25,692 bases of DNA, from the NCBI GenBank assembly GCA_964479125.1, contig CAYZJK010000008.1, positions 1-25,692 on the forward strand, written 5' to 3'. Positions 1-7,492 of this stretch are shown here, piece after piece (positions within the stretch are counted from its first letter, which is position 1; every line of letters starts with the position of its first letter). This DNA is from CAYZJK01 sp964479125. GTDB taxonomy: Bacteria; Patescibacteriota; Saccharimonadia; Saccharimonadales; Saccharimonadaceae. A program made the position numbers and the translations under genes. The notes beneath the pieces were generated by a model. That model was not told the origin of the DNA, made no database searches, and saw nothing but the letters and a program-made list of their open reading frames with translations.

Positions 1-1
1 G

Positions 2-1231
2 GCGATTGATAGCAACTACATCGTGGCTATTGATATTGGTACAGAATTTGTAAAAGCAATGATCGCTAAAGTTAAGGGTGATGACCTAGAGGTTGTTGGT
101 CTTGGACGTAAGCGACAGGATCTTAGTGATATGCACTCAGGAGCAATTGCAGATATTGCAGGAGTGGTTAAGAACTGTGAGGATGCCTTATCTCAAGCTG
201 AAGATCAGGCTGGTCTTCAGGCTAAGCGTGCTGTCATTGGTGTAGCCGGTGAACTAGTAAAGGGTACGACTAGTACTATTCGTTATCGACGACCGCAGCC
301 AACTAAGGCTCTAGATGTTGAAGAGATGGAGTTTATTGTTGATAAGGTGCATGAGCGAGCTCAAATGAAAGCTCAGGCTCAAATCGCAGTTGAGACTGGC
401 AATAAGGATGTCGAGATTAAGCTAGTGAACAGTGCTCTAGTTGGTATTCATATCGATGGCTATAAAGTATCCAACCCGCTAGGCTTCCAAGGCAAAGATA
501 TTGCAATTCAGATCTATACCGCTTTTGCGCCAATGGTTCACATCGGGGCTCTAGAGCGAGTGGCTGATGAGCTTTCACTTGATCTAATTGCAGTGGCGGC
601 TGAACCGTTTGCAGTTAGTCGAAGCGTACTAGGGACTGATGCTGGCAGTAATGTGAGCGCTATTCTAGCTGACGTTGGTGGTGGCACTACTGACATCGCT
701 GTGATTAACGACGGCGGTGTTGAGGGTACTAAGATGTTTGGTATTGGTGGACGAGGCTTTACTCGGACAATCGCTAATGAACTAGACCTTTCTTACGACA
801 GTGCTGAGAAGCTAAAGGTTAGTCTTGATTCAGATAAGATTAAGCCAACTGTTCGAAAAGCAACTGAAGAAGCGATTGATAAGACAATGGAAGTTTGGTT
901 GCAGGGTGTTGAGTTAGCTCTAAGTGAGTTCGACTCAGTAGATCACCTACCCAATAAGATACTTCTTTGTGGTGGTGGTGCCAGTCTAAACAGACTAGTT
1001 GAAGCATTAGAAACTAAAGATTGGCACAGTGATCTTCCGTTTACTAAAAAGCCAGTCGTGCATCACATTAAGCCGAGTGAAGTAATTGGTGTGACAGATA
1101 AGACCGGCGATATTACTGACCACACCTACATTACAGCTATGGGATTACTCCGAGTTGGGTATGATACAATTATGGGAGTAAGCGAAACTGATAATATAAA
1201 AGAAAAATTAAATCGCATATTCAAAATATAA
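2..1231 (+). CDS. FtsA/PilM-like actin-fold ATPase, 5' partial
   Basis: This is an actin/HSP70-fold protein of the FtsA/PilM superfamily. Such proteins sit at the inner face of the membrane and tether either FtsZ (FtsA) or the type IV pilus inner-membrane complex (PilM). Numbering from the GTG at 23, visible motifs are the N-terminal phosphate-1 loop (AIDIGTEFVKAMI), an SHS2-like segment near residues 70-90 (VIGVAGELVKGTTSTIRYRR), the phosphate-2 loop near 215-229 (ILADVGGGTTDIAVI) and the adenosine motif near 312-325 (ILLCGGGASLNRL). The frame is open back to base 2 and encodes IDSNYIV before the GTG, which fits the usual FtsA start, so the true start most likely lies upstream of the window. 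The next gene begins 3 nt after the TAA, so the two are co-transcribed. FtsA and PilM cannot be told apart from this fragment; in CPR genomes such genes are usually annotated as FtsA-domain proteins. Confidence 0.85.
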   Translation, partial: AIDSNYIVAIDIGTEFVKAMIAKVKGDDLEVVGLGRKRQDLSDMHSGAIADIAGVVKNCEDALSQAEDQAGLQAKRAVIGVAGELVKGTTSTIRYRRPQPTKALDVEEMEFIVDKVHERAQMKAQAQIAVETGNKDVEIKLVNSALVGIHIDGYKVSNPLGFQGKDIAIQIYTAFAPMVHIGALERVADELSLDLIAVAAEPFAVSRSVLGTDAGSNVSAILADVGGGTTDIAVINDGGVEGTKMFGIGGRGFTRTIANELDLSYDSAEKLKVSLDSDKIKPTVRKATEEAIDKTMEVWLQGVELALSEFDSVDHLPNKILLCGGGASLNRLVEALETKDWHSDLPFTKKPVVHHIKPSEVIGVTDKTGDITDHTYITAMGLLRVGYDTIMGVSETDNIKEKLNRIFKI

Positions 1232-1234
1232 GTT

Positions 1235-2657
1235 ATGAGTAAGGGTGTAATCTACATTGATACCGAAGACGATATCACAGCTATCGTCGGTAAGGTAAAA
1301 GCAGCTAAAGAGCGCATTGTCGCTCTAGTTCCTCCAGCAAGGATTGGTGTGCTTCAGAGTGCCGTAAACCTTCGTATCCTAGCTAGGACGGCTGAAAAAG
1401 AAGATAAGCGCTTGGTCTTAATTACTAATAACTCAGCCCTACTCCCACTGGCAGCTAATGCTAAAATTCCGGTAGCTAAGACTCTACAGAGTAAGCCAGG
1501 GATTCCTCAAATTGACGCTATTCAGATTGATGAAGATGTCGATATTATTGATGGTTCATCAATCCCAGTTGAAGATTACGTTAAGCAATCTCAACCTAAG
1601 GAAAGTAAAGAAAAAGAGGCGGCCGTAGCTTCTATTGCGGCAGCTGAAAAGGTTGGCTCTGGACCTGAGGCCAGTAAGAGTATTAAGAAGGAGGCTTCAA
1701 AGCCACGTAAGACTAAGTCTGTGCCTGACTTTAATAAGCTACGCAGTAAACTTATGATTGCTGGTGGAGTATTTGTACTGCTAATAGTGTCAGCGGTTCT
1801 GTTTACGATGTTTGGCTCAAAGGCAAGCATTACTCTTCAGGCGCGCACTAGTATTGAGAACGTATCAACTGGAGTTAGTCTCCTGACTGATACGGGTGCT
1901 GACATAGATGAGTCTTCGATTCAGGCTATTCGCGCTGAAGTAGAGAAGAATACCGAAGTTGAATTTACTGCGACTGGTAAGAGAGAAGAGGGTGAGCATG
2001 CCNNNNNNNNNNNNNNNNNNNNNNNNNNNNNNNNNNNNNNNNNNNNNNNNNNNNNNNNNNNNNNNNNNNNNNNNNNNNNNNNNNNNNNNNNNNNNNNNNN
2101 NNAAAGCTACTGAGCAGCTAGCTCAAAATTCAGATGACTCAATTAGAAAAGAACTAGAACGAGAGTTAGGTGAGCGCGTATTTGCAATCGAAGAGAGCTT
2201 TGCAGCCGAAGCAAGCAATCCAGTCTCAACTCCTGCAATCGGGGATGAAGCAGCTGAAGGTAAAGCTAAGTTAGCGGTCAGCGCTGTCTATGCCATGTAC
2301 GGTGTTGAAGAGGGAGCGATTGCTAAGTTTGTAGAGCGAGCCGTTAATCAGAAGCTTCCAGATGAAGATAGTCAGCGGGTATATGAAGTTATTACTGATT
2401 CAGTATCGTTCAATGACTTTAGTCCTCAAGAATACGGCGGAGTAGCTATGTTAGTAGCCGAAGCTGAAGTTGGACCTGATGTAAAAGAAGATGAGATTAA
2501 AAAGATGGCAATGGGTAAGCGATTCGGTGATATTCAAGCAGAGCTCCAGCGCATGCAAGGAATTGAAGACGTAGAAGTTAAGTTCACTCCGTTTTGGGTT
2601 AATACAGTTCCTGAAGATGAAGAAAAGATAATCGTTAAGTTTAATATTCAAGATTAA
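1235..2657 (+). CDS. Large single-pass membrane protein, baseplate-J-like CPR family, split by assembly gap
   Basis: The visible N-terminal part (256 residues before the gap) has an alpha/beta region (about 1-100, with VIYIDTEDDITAIVGKVKAA and RLVLITNNSALLPLAANAKI), a charged linker (about 125-170), and one membrane segment (about 174-195, LMIAGGVFVLLIVSAVLFTM). A predicted extracytoplasmic part follows. The piece after the gap (2103-2657) is acidic and ends at TAA. The N-terminal pattern resembles CPR proteins that databases label 'baseplate J/gp47 family'; I recall this rather than having tested it. The part that would carry the J-like fold is largely inside the N run. Reading frames before and after the gap differ only because 100 N is not a multiple of three; both flanks end on complete codons. 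It starts 3 nt after the FtsA-like gene and overlaps ruvX by one base (TAATG). A role in an envelope or pilus-like assembly with the FtsA/PilM neighbour is inference. Confidence 0.7.
2003..2102. other. Assembly gap of 100 N
   Basis: Exactly 100 N, a conventional placeholder for a scaffold gap of unknown length. The upstream frame ends with a complete codon at 2000-2002 and the downstream frame starts with a complete codon at 2103. If this is a single gene, the true missing length must therefore be a multiple of three. Confidence 0.97.
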
Positions 2658-3058
2658 TGTCTAAAAACCTAATCGCACTAGATGTCGGTGAGCGAAGGAT
2701 TGGTGTTGCTGTGGCCGATACTGGTATTCGCATCGCCGTCCCGTACGACACGCTTGATGTAGATGGCGAAGAGGTCCGTAAAGTGGCCGAACTAATGGTC
2801 AGAAATAAGACCGACACTCTTATTGTTGGGTATCCTCGCAATCAGCAAGGTGAAGCGACGAAGCAAACTGAGTATGTTGAAAACTTTTGTGAATCGTTAA
2901 AAGAGTTTGCTACTATTGTTTACCAGGATGAGTCTTTAACCAGCGTTGAGGCTGAGCGGAGACTAGAAGCTCGAGGTAAGCGATATAGTAAAGGCGATAT
3001 CGACGCAGAAGCAGCAGCAATAATATTACAGGATTACATAGAGGAGCATTATGGATAG
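2657..3058 (+). CDS. ruvX: RuvX/YqgF-family Holliday junction resolvase-like nuclease
   Basis: RNase H-fold nuclease of the YqgF/RuvX family (133 aa, normal size is about 130-150). The family acts in pre-16S rRNA 5'-end maturation and has been linked to Holliday junction resolution. All family motifs are present: the first acidic strand with Asp9 (ALDVGERRIGVAVAD), the LIVGYPRNQQGE strand-loop near 54-65, the YQDESLTSVEAE strand near 90-101 carrying the second acidic cluster, and the C-terminal IDAEAAAIILQDYIEE helix with the last conserved Asp. The ATG overlaps the TAA of the upstream gene (TAATG), and the 3' end overlaps mltG by 8 bases, so the three genes are probably translationally coupled. 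The ruvX-mltG adjacency is common in bacteria and supports both calls. Confidence 0.93.
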   Translation: MSKNLIALDVGERRIGVAVADTGIRIAVPYDTLDVDGEEVRKVAELMVRNKTDTLIVGYPRNQQGEATKQTEYVENFCESLKEFATIVYQDESLTSVEAERRLEARGKRYSKGDIDAEAAAIILQDYIEEHYG

Positions 3059-4457
3059 TGACATTCGAAGGCCACAAAGAAACGATAAAGAGCCCTTAGA
3101 TACACATATACCACACCCAGAGAACTATCAAACACCAGGACCCGGTGATGTTAATCGCGTGCAGGGTGAAGATGTAGTTGATCAAAAGCCAATCCAGGAT
3201 ATTATGCCACCTGTGCAGTCTCAGCAGAATGAGAAGAGTGACTCAATTAAAGACTCGATTGAAGAGTTTGACTCTCCAGCTCCAGTTGCTGCTCCGACTA
3301 AACCAGTGCGCCCTCAGGCTCCGAAGCGGCGCTTGCCTCGAGTTCTTCCACTGTCTAATAAGTCTAGTTCGGACGCTCAGGATCCAACTGCTAACCCAGA
3401 AGCTGCTAATGGTCCAACTAAGAAAGTTAAAGGTCGGGGAGTGTGGAAGTGGATACTAGGCGCCCTAGCTATTATTATTCTGTTAGCTGCTATAGCTGGT
3501 TTTGTGTGCTATACGGATTATGCGAGCAACCTAGAGGCGGTTGAGCCGAATTCAACCGAATCTGCTCGAGTAGTAATTCCTGAAGGCTCAACCAGAACTG
3601 ATATTGCCAACATCCTCGATGAGGCAGGTTTAATCCGTAGTGTTGATGCTTTTAATCTTTACTATCGACTTAATGCCGGTGAGGGTATGAAGGCTGGTAC
3701 GTATATGATCGAAAAGAATATGGACGTGCCGGCAATTGTAGATAAGCTAGAGAGCGGTAAGGTTGACGAATTTATGTTAACTTTCCTGCCTGGCGGCACA
3801 ATCTTTGATGCTAAAGAGGTGATGGTTAAGGCTGGATACTCCGAGCAAGAGGTAGAGGATGCGCTGTATGCGGAGTATGACTCGCCGATTATGAAGGATC
3901 GACCAGCTGGTTCATCAATTGAAGGGTATCTTTACGGTGAGACCTATAGCTTCTTCTCTGGATCAAGTGCACACGACGTTTTCGCTAGAGTCATTAAAGA
4001 GCTTGAGAAATACATGGTAGCTAATGATACTGAAGCTAAATTTACCGCTCGAGGCTTTAATATTCACCAGGGCTTAACCTTTGCTTCACTGGTTCAGACT
4101 GAGGTTCGGAGTGTGGAGGAGATGAAGCAGGTGTCTAGCGTGTTTCATAATCGCTTGGGAATCGATATGATGCTCGGATCCGATGTGACATTTAGATACG
4201 CTGCTAAGCTCTTAGATGAGCCTGTGGCGATAGATATCGATTCGCCATATAATACTCGTGTTTACAAGGGGTTACCTCCAGGACCTGTAGCGGCACCAGG
4301 CGCAAGTGCGATTGAAGCGACTGTTGAGCCAGCTGAAACAGATTATCTCTTCTTTGTATCTGGGGATGACGGTATAACTTACTTCTCTCGTACTAACGAG
4401 GAGCATGAGCGCTTAACAGCTCAGCACTGTCACGCAAACTGCGCTGTTCAGATGTAA
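3051..4457 (+). CDS. mltG: Endolytic murein transglycosylase MltG (YceG-like)
   Basis: MltG cleaves nascent glycan strands at the outer face of the membrane and helps set peptidoglycan chain length. The 468-residue protein has a long Pro/Asp-rich cytoplasmic N-terminus (1-133), one membrane helix (about 134-153, WILGALAIIILLAAIAGFV), a LysM-like subdomain (about 170-240, starting VVIPEGSTRTDIANILDEAG) and the YceG catalytic domain. The catalytic Glu is expected in FASLVQTEVRS, here Glu351. Other family motifs are VSSVFHNRLG...MLGSDVT (361-379) and SPYNTRVYKGLPPGPVAAPG (398-417). The N-terminal extension before the helix is much longer than in E. coli (about 340 aa total) and looks disordered. 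It starts inside ruvX with an 8-base overlap and is followed by a strong terminator, so it is the last gene of its operon. Confidence 0.93.
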   Translation: MDSDIRRPQRNDKEPLDTHIPHPENYQTPGPGDVNRVQGEDVVDQKPIQDIMPPVQSQQNEKSDSIKDSIEEFDSPAPVAAPTKPVRPQAPKRRLPRVLPLSNKSSSDAQDPTANPEAANGPTKKVKGRGVWKWILGALAIIILLAAIAGFVCYTDYASNLEAVEPNSTESARVVIPEGSTRTDIANILDEAGLIRSVDAFNLYYRLNAGEGMKAGTYMIEKNMDVPAIVDKLESGKVDEFMLTFLPGGTIFDAKEVMVKAGYSEQEVEDALYAEYDSPIMKDRPAGSSIEGYLYGETYSFFSGSSAHDVFARVIKELEKYMVANDTEAKFTARGFNIHQGLTFASLVQTEVRSVEEMKQVSSVFHNRLGIDMMLGSDVTFRYAAKLLDEPVAIDIDSPYNTRVYKGLPPGPVAAPGASAIEATVEPAETDYLFFVSGDDGITYFSRTNEEHERLTAQHCHANCAVQM

Positions 4458-4669
4458 AATTTGGCGCAAGTTGGCTAATATTATGAAATAGCCTCGTTTG
4501 TAACATAAAAAATAGCCTAGTGTGGTGAAATATCTAACAATCTTATGATTAATATATCTACTAATCGACTCAAAAAGCCGCTCTTGGGGCGGCTTTTTAG
4601 ATGTAAATAACAGGGGTAGAGCTGGAAAAATGTCTATAGCCAGGAGGCTACCCTAAATTACAAAACATA
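4458..4669. other. Intergenic region mltG to CHAP promoter
   Basis: No convincing coding sequence. Apart from the terminator at 4572-4598 it holds two copies of AAATAGCCT (near 4486 and 4509) and a small hairpin TAGCC-AGGA-GGCTA (near 4636-4649). Neither has an obvious role. Confidence 0.5.
4572..4598 (+). terminator. Rho-independent terminator after mltG
   Basis: Perfect 10-bp inverted repeat: 4572-4581 (AAAAAGCCGC) pairs with 4589-4598 (GCGGCTTTTT) around a 7-nt loop. The 3' arm supplies the T tract and the 5' arm supplies an A tract, so it could work in both directions. It lies 115 bp after the mltG stop and before the CHAP-gene promoter. Confidence 0.9.
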
Positions 4670-4698
4670 TTGACATTTTTGTCAATAAAGCATATACT
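4670..4698 (+). promoter_or_regulatory. Near-consensus sigma70-type promoter of the LysM-CHAP gene
   Basis: TTGACA at 4670-4675 and TATACT at 4693-4698 with an exact 17-bp spacer. The predicted transcription start is about 4705, leaving an untranslated leader of about 230 nt. It is the best-matching -35/-10 pair I see in the window. Confidence 0.85.
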
Positions 4699-4704
4699 AA
4701 TTTC

Positions 4705-4938
4705 TAGCACATTTGCATGGGTAAGTTAGGTGGGGAAAACAAGGACTTGCCGTGACGAATGAGCCTGCCACATTATTGTCGTACGGATACAGCATCACTG
4801 CTAAAACGAAAAATTAAATATCAACTAATATTTGGTCGACGACGTATCCCTTTCCTCCCAGCGGTAGGAAGAAAGACATGGTGGTAGATGTGTTCTCAGT
4901 AATGAGATCACAGGAGAAAGATCATTACAGGTTCTGAC
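4705..4938 (+). ncRNA. Long structured 5' leader, possible riboswitch or cis-regulatory RNA
   Basis: About 234 nt lie between the predicted start and the CHAP-gene ATG. Visible pairings: 4720-4726 with 4745-4751 (7 bp, one G-U); GTGG 4730-4733 with CCAC 4768-4771, which would cross the first stem as a pseudoknot; GGATAC 4785-4790 with GTATCC 4844-4849 (6 bp); GTCGT 4778-4782 with ACGAC 4839-4843, which crosses the previous pairing and so competes with it or forms a pseudoknot; and a hairpin 4889-4898 with 4903-4912 (9 bp, one T-T mismatch) capped by a GTAA (GNRA-type) tetraloop and abutting the Shine-Dalgarno AGGAG at 4912-4916. The c-di-AMP (ydaO) riboswitch often precedes LysM/CHAP/NlpC hydrolase genes. 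Fragments such as GGGGAAAAC and GTGACGAAT faintly recall it, but its hallmark core is not clearly present. The class is unassigned. Confidence 0.55.
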
Positions 4939-6090
4939 ATGAACTCCGGTTCACCAAGGAAGCTTGCTCAGCCTAAAGCGCTGGCAAAACACAACGCAAT
5001 TATTAGACCGATTGCTGCATACGGTGGGTTATTTACCCTCCTAGTAGGTGTAGTATCAATCGGTTATTATCAGCCAACTGATAGCTCTGCGGGGGCTGTC
5101 GCGGCACTGGCGTCACAAACTACATCTGCAGAGGTAAAAACTTCTTCAGTTGACGCCGCAATCGACGAAAGAGTAGTTACAAGCATCGCAGCAAACTTTG
5201 CGATGCAGGCAGATATGCCAACAGCAGCTAACGTTGCCAACCTTAACACTACACTAGAGGTTAAGGAAGACTTAGCTCAAATTGACGAAACTGTGATTTC
5301 TAAGCCACAGATCGTACAGCCAACTGCTGAAGTACGTAGTATTACTACCTACACGGCGCAGGCTGGTGATACAGCACAAAGCGTAGCTGAGCAGTTTGGA
5401 TTAACCGTTGATACTATCAAGTGGGTTAACAATCTAGCTTCAGACGCAATCGAAGAAGGCCGTAGTCTTACTATTCTACCTACTAACGGTGTACTTCACG
5501 CAGTAACAACTGAAGATACCCTAGAGTCACTAGCAGCTAAGTATGGCGTAGCTAGCGAGCGAATCGTATCCTTCAACGACCTTGAACTGACAGGGCTTTC
5601 TCCAAATGCTCAAATCATTATTCCTGGCGGTATTCTTCCTGAAAATGAACGACCTGGTTACGTTGACCCAGCTCAAGTAGCAGCGCAGCAGCCTGAGGTC
5701 ACTCCTCTATCTAGCACTGGTGGCGCTGGTCAATCAGTTAGCTGGGCTCGTGCTACAGCAAGTGCCGGTAACGCATACGCCTTTGGTAACTGTACTTGGT
5801 ACGCTTACGAACGGCGTGCAGAACTAGGCCGACCAATTGGTAGCTTCTGGGGTAACGCAACATCATGGGCATCTAGTGGACGTGCAGCCGGCTTCGCTGT
5901 TAACAACACTCCTGCTCCAGGTGCAATCATGCAGAACTACGGTGGTTACGGTCACGTAGCGATCGTAGAAGCGGTTCACCCTGACGGCTCCATCACTTAT
6001 AGTGACATGAACGGTGTAGCTGGCTTCAACCGAGTTGGTACAAAGACCATCTCAGCCGGCGCAGCAGCCGCTTACAACTACATTCACTAA
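4939..6090 (+). CDS. Membrane-anchored LysM-LysM-CHAP peptidoglycan hydrolase
   Basis: Predicted cell-wall amidase/endopeptidase of 383 aa. In order: a basic N-terminus, one hydrophobic segment (about 27-44, AAYGGLFTLLVGVVSIGYY) acting as signal anchor or uncleaved signal, an Ala/Thr-rich linker, two LysM glycan-binding modules (about 135-181, YTAQAGDTAQSVAEQFGL; and about 186-230, HAVTTEDTLESLAAKYGV, ending in IIIPGG), and a C-terminal CHAP domain (about 270-383). The CHAP catalytic Cys is expected in FGNCTWYAYERRAELG (Cys285) and the His in YGGYGHVAIVE (His339). It is transcribed alone from a strong promoter through a long leader and closed by a terminator. Start choice is unsettled: the SD at 4912-4916 is 22 nt before this ATG but only 7 nt before an in-frame ATT at 4924. 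Likely roles are wall remodelling, daughter-cell separation or, in a host-attached lifestyle, action on a host wall; the last is speculation. Confidence 0.92.
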   Translation: MNSGSPRKLAQPKALAKHNAIIRPIAAYGGLFTLLVGVVSIGYYQPTDSSAGAVAALASQTTSAEVKTSSVDAAIDERVVTSIAANFAMQADMPTAANVANLNTTLEVKEDLAQIDETVISKPQIVQPTAEVRSITTYTAQAGDTAQSVAEQFGLTVDTIKWVNNLASDAIEEGRSLTILPTNGVLHAVTTEDTLESLAAKYGVASERIVSFNDLELTGLSPNAQIIIPGGILPENERPGYVDPAQVAAQQPEVTPLSSTGGAGQSVSWARATASAGNAYAFGNCTWYAYERRAELGRPIGSFWGNATSWASSGRAAGFAVNNTPAPGAIMQNYGGYGHVAIVEAVHPDGSITYSDMNGVAGFNRVGTKTISAGAAAAYNYIH

Positions 6091-6109
6091 TCCATCTGAT
6101 TAATGAGCT

Positions 6110-6143
6110 AAACCCCTCTCTATATCTCTAGAGAGGGGTTTTT
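6110..6143 (+). terminator. Rho-independent terminator after the CHAP gene
   Basis: 6110-6120 (AAACCCCTCTC) pairs perfectly with 6131-6141 (GAGAGGGGTTT). Two further A-T pairs close the inside, leaving a 6-nt loop, and a T tract follows to 6143. Confidence 0.92.
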
Positions 6144-6145
6144 GC

Positions 6146-6151
6146 TATAAT
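6146..6151 (+). promoter_or_regulatory. -10 box for obg, leaderless configuration
   Basis: TATAAT at 6146-6151 ends 9 nt before the obg ATG at 6161, so the transcript would begin at or within 3 nt of the start codon. It sits immediately after the preceding terminator; no clear -35 hexamer is seen. Confidence 0.7.
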
Positions 6152-6160
6152 AGGTTATAT

Positions 6161-7459
6161 ATGTTTGTAGACAACACTAAGGTATTTATTCAAGCTGGTA
6201 AAGGTGGCGACGGTGTTGTTAGCTTTAGGCACGAAATTTATGTAGATAAAGGTGGCCCAGATGGCGGCGATGGCGGCAAGGGTGGCGATGTTATATTTGA
6301 AGGCTCTGAAGGGTTAAATACTCTAGTCGACTTTAGATATAAGCCTGAACTTAAAGCTGAAGATGGCGCTAACGGATTTAAAGCACGCCGACGCGGTAAG
6401 TCGGGTGAGGATCTAGTAGTTAAGGTGCCGGTCGGTACGCTTATTAAGCGTGACGGTGAAGTCTTAGCTGATATTACTGAACACGGCCAGCGAGTAGTTA
6501 TTGCCAAAGGTGGCGATGGTGGCTTTGGTAACGCCCACTTTAAGTCTAGTGTACGTCAAACTCCTCGAATTGCTGAGCGTGGTGAACCCGGTGATACTTT
6601 TGAGGCTGAACTTGAGCTTAAGATTATTGCTGATGTGGGGCTAGTAGGTTTTCCTAACGCTGGTAAGTCAACTTTCCTGAGCGTAGTTACTAACGCTAAG
6701 CCAGAAATTGCTAATTACGAGTTTACAACTTTAACACCTAATCTAGGTGTAGCTGACTTTGATGAAACCAGTATATTGATCGCTGATATTCCTGGTCTAA
6801 TTGAAGGTGCTAGCCAGGGTAAGGGTCTAGGTGATGCTTTCTTGAGGCACGTTGAACGAACTGCCGTTCTATTGCACTTAATTGATGTCTATGCCAATGA
6901 TCCGGCCGAGAGCTATAAGATTATTCGTAACGAACTTAAGTCGTATTCTGAGAATCTAGCTAAGCGTGCTGAGGTGGTTGCCTTAACTAAGACCGAAGGG
7001 ATGGACGACGACATTATTGAAATGCAGCGCCAAGCAATCCTAGAAGTTGCCCCAGAGGGAACTGAAGTAATTGCTATTTCATCACTAGCTCGTAAGAATC
7101 TAGTTGATGTGCTGCGACTGCTTAGGCAGAAGGTTGAAAGCTACCGCGAAATCGAAGAAGAGTTAGCCGAAGAAGACGGCAGCCTGCCTGTTATCTCACT
7201 TAATGAAGAAGATAATGATGAGCGCTGGGAGGTGGCATACGACGAAGAGGGAGACGAGTATGTCGTCACTGGCCCTAAGATCGAGAAGTTTGCTCGTCGA
7301 ACTAACTTTGATGGACACGAGAACGTTAATCGCCTGCGCGATATTATGCGTCGCTATGGCATTACGCACGAGCTAAGGCGCCGTGGTGCAGACGGTGATA
7401 GCATGATTAGAATCGGTGAAGATGTCTTCACTCTAGCTGATACTTACGAAGCTGAGTAG
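6161..7459 (+). CDS. obg: Obg/CgtA-type GTPase
   Basis: Ribosome-associated GTPase acting in 50S assembly and stress control (432 aa). Domains in order: the glycine-rich Obg fold (1-157, GGDGVVSFRHEIYVDKGGPD near 15-34), the G domain (about 158-325) and a C-terminal OCT domain (about 350-430, YVVTGPKIEKFARRTNFD and ELRRRGADGDSMIRIGEDVF). The OCT domain is typical of Gram-positive and deep-branching Obg rather than E. coli ObgE. G1 is GFPNAGKST (163-171), G2 region TTLTPN (189-194), G3 DIPG (209-212) and G5 SSLARKN (306-312). G4, normally NKxD, reads TKTE (276-279) and is unusual. It is monocistronic, transcribed from a -10 box 9 nt before the ATG, with no Shine-Dalgarno. Confidence 0.95.
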   Translation: MFVDNTKVFIQAGKGGDGVVSFRHEIYVDKGGPDGGDGGKGGDVIFEGSEGLNTLVDFRYKPELKAEDGANGFKARRRGKSGEDLVVKVPVGTLIKRDGEVLADITEHGQRVVIAKGGDGGFGNAHFKSSVRQTPRIAERGEPGDTFEAELELKIIADVGLVGFPNAGKSTFLSVVTNAKPEIANYEFTTLTPNLGVADFDETSILIADIPGLIEGASQGKGLGDAFLRHVERTAVLLHLIDVYANDPAESYKIIRNELKSYSENLAKRAEVVALTKTEGMDDDIIEMQRQAILEVAPEGTEVIAISSLARKNLVDVLRLLRQKVESYREIEEELAEEDGSLPVISLNEEDNDERWEVAYDEEGDEYVVTGPKIEKFARRTNFDGHENVNRLRDIMRRYGITHELRRRGADGDSMIRIGEDVFTLADTYEAE

Positions 7460-7480
7460 GAAGCTTAACCTCTTTTAGCG

Positions 7481-7486
7481 TATACT
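7481..7486 (+). promoter_or_regulatory. -10 box for sbcB, leaderless configuration
   Basis: TATACT at 7481-7486 ends 6 nt before the ATG at 7493, which places the expected +1 on the start codon. Confidence 0.65.
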
Positions 7487-7492
7487 GAGTAT

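Noticed and set aside
1591..1830. Minus-strand ORF within the membrane-protein gene, and similar antisense ORFs over obg, uvrA, rplY, trhO, pgl and the aminopeptidase
   Set aside because: All lie opposite well-supported coding regions, lack RBS or -10 signals and show no family motifs.
1959..2102. ORF beginning at 1959 and reading through the N run
   Set aside because: The pre-gap part is out of frame with the real gene and only joins the post-gap frame because the placeholder is 100 bases.
1235..2657. Phage tail/contractile system based on the baseplate-J-like resemblance
   Set aside because: The visible parts show a membrane helix and an N-terminal alpha/beta region, and the neighbours are FtsA-like, ruvX and mltG; no sheath, tube or other baseplate genes are present.
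4705..4938. Firm assignment of the leader as a c-di-AMP (ydaO) riboswitch
   Set aside because: The expected conserved core is not clearly readable; only short fragments and the regulated gene type fit. Left as an unassigned structured leader.
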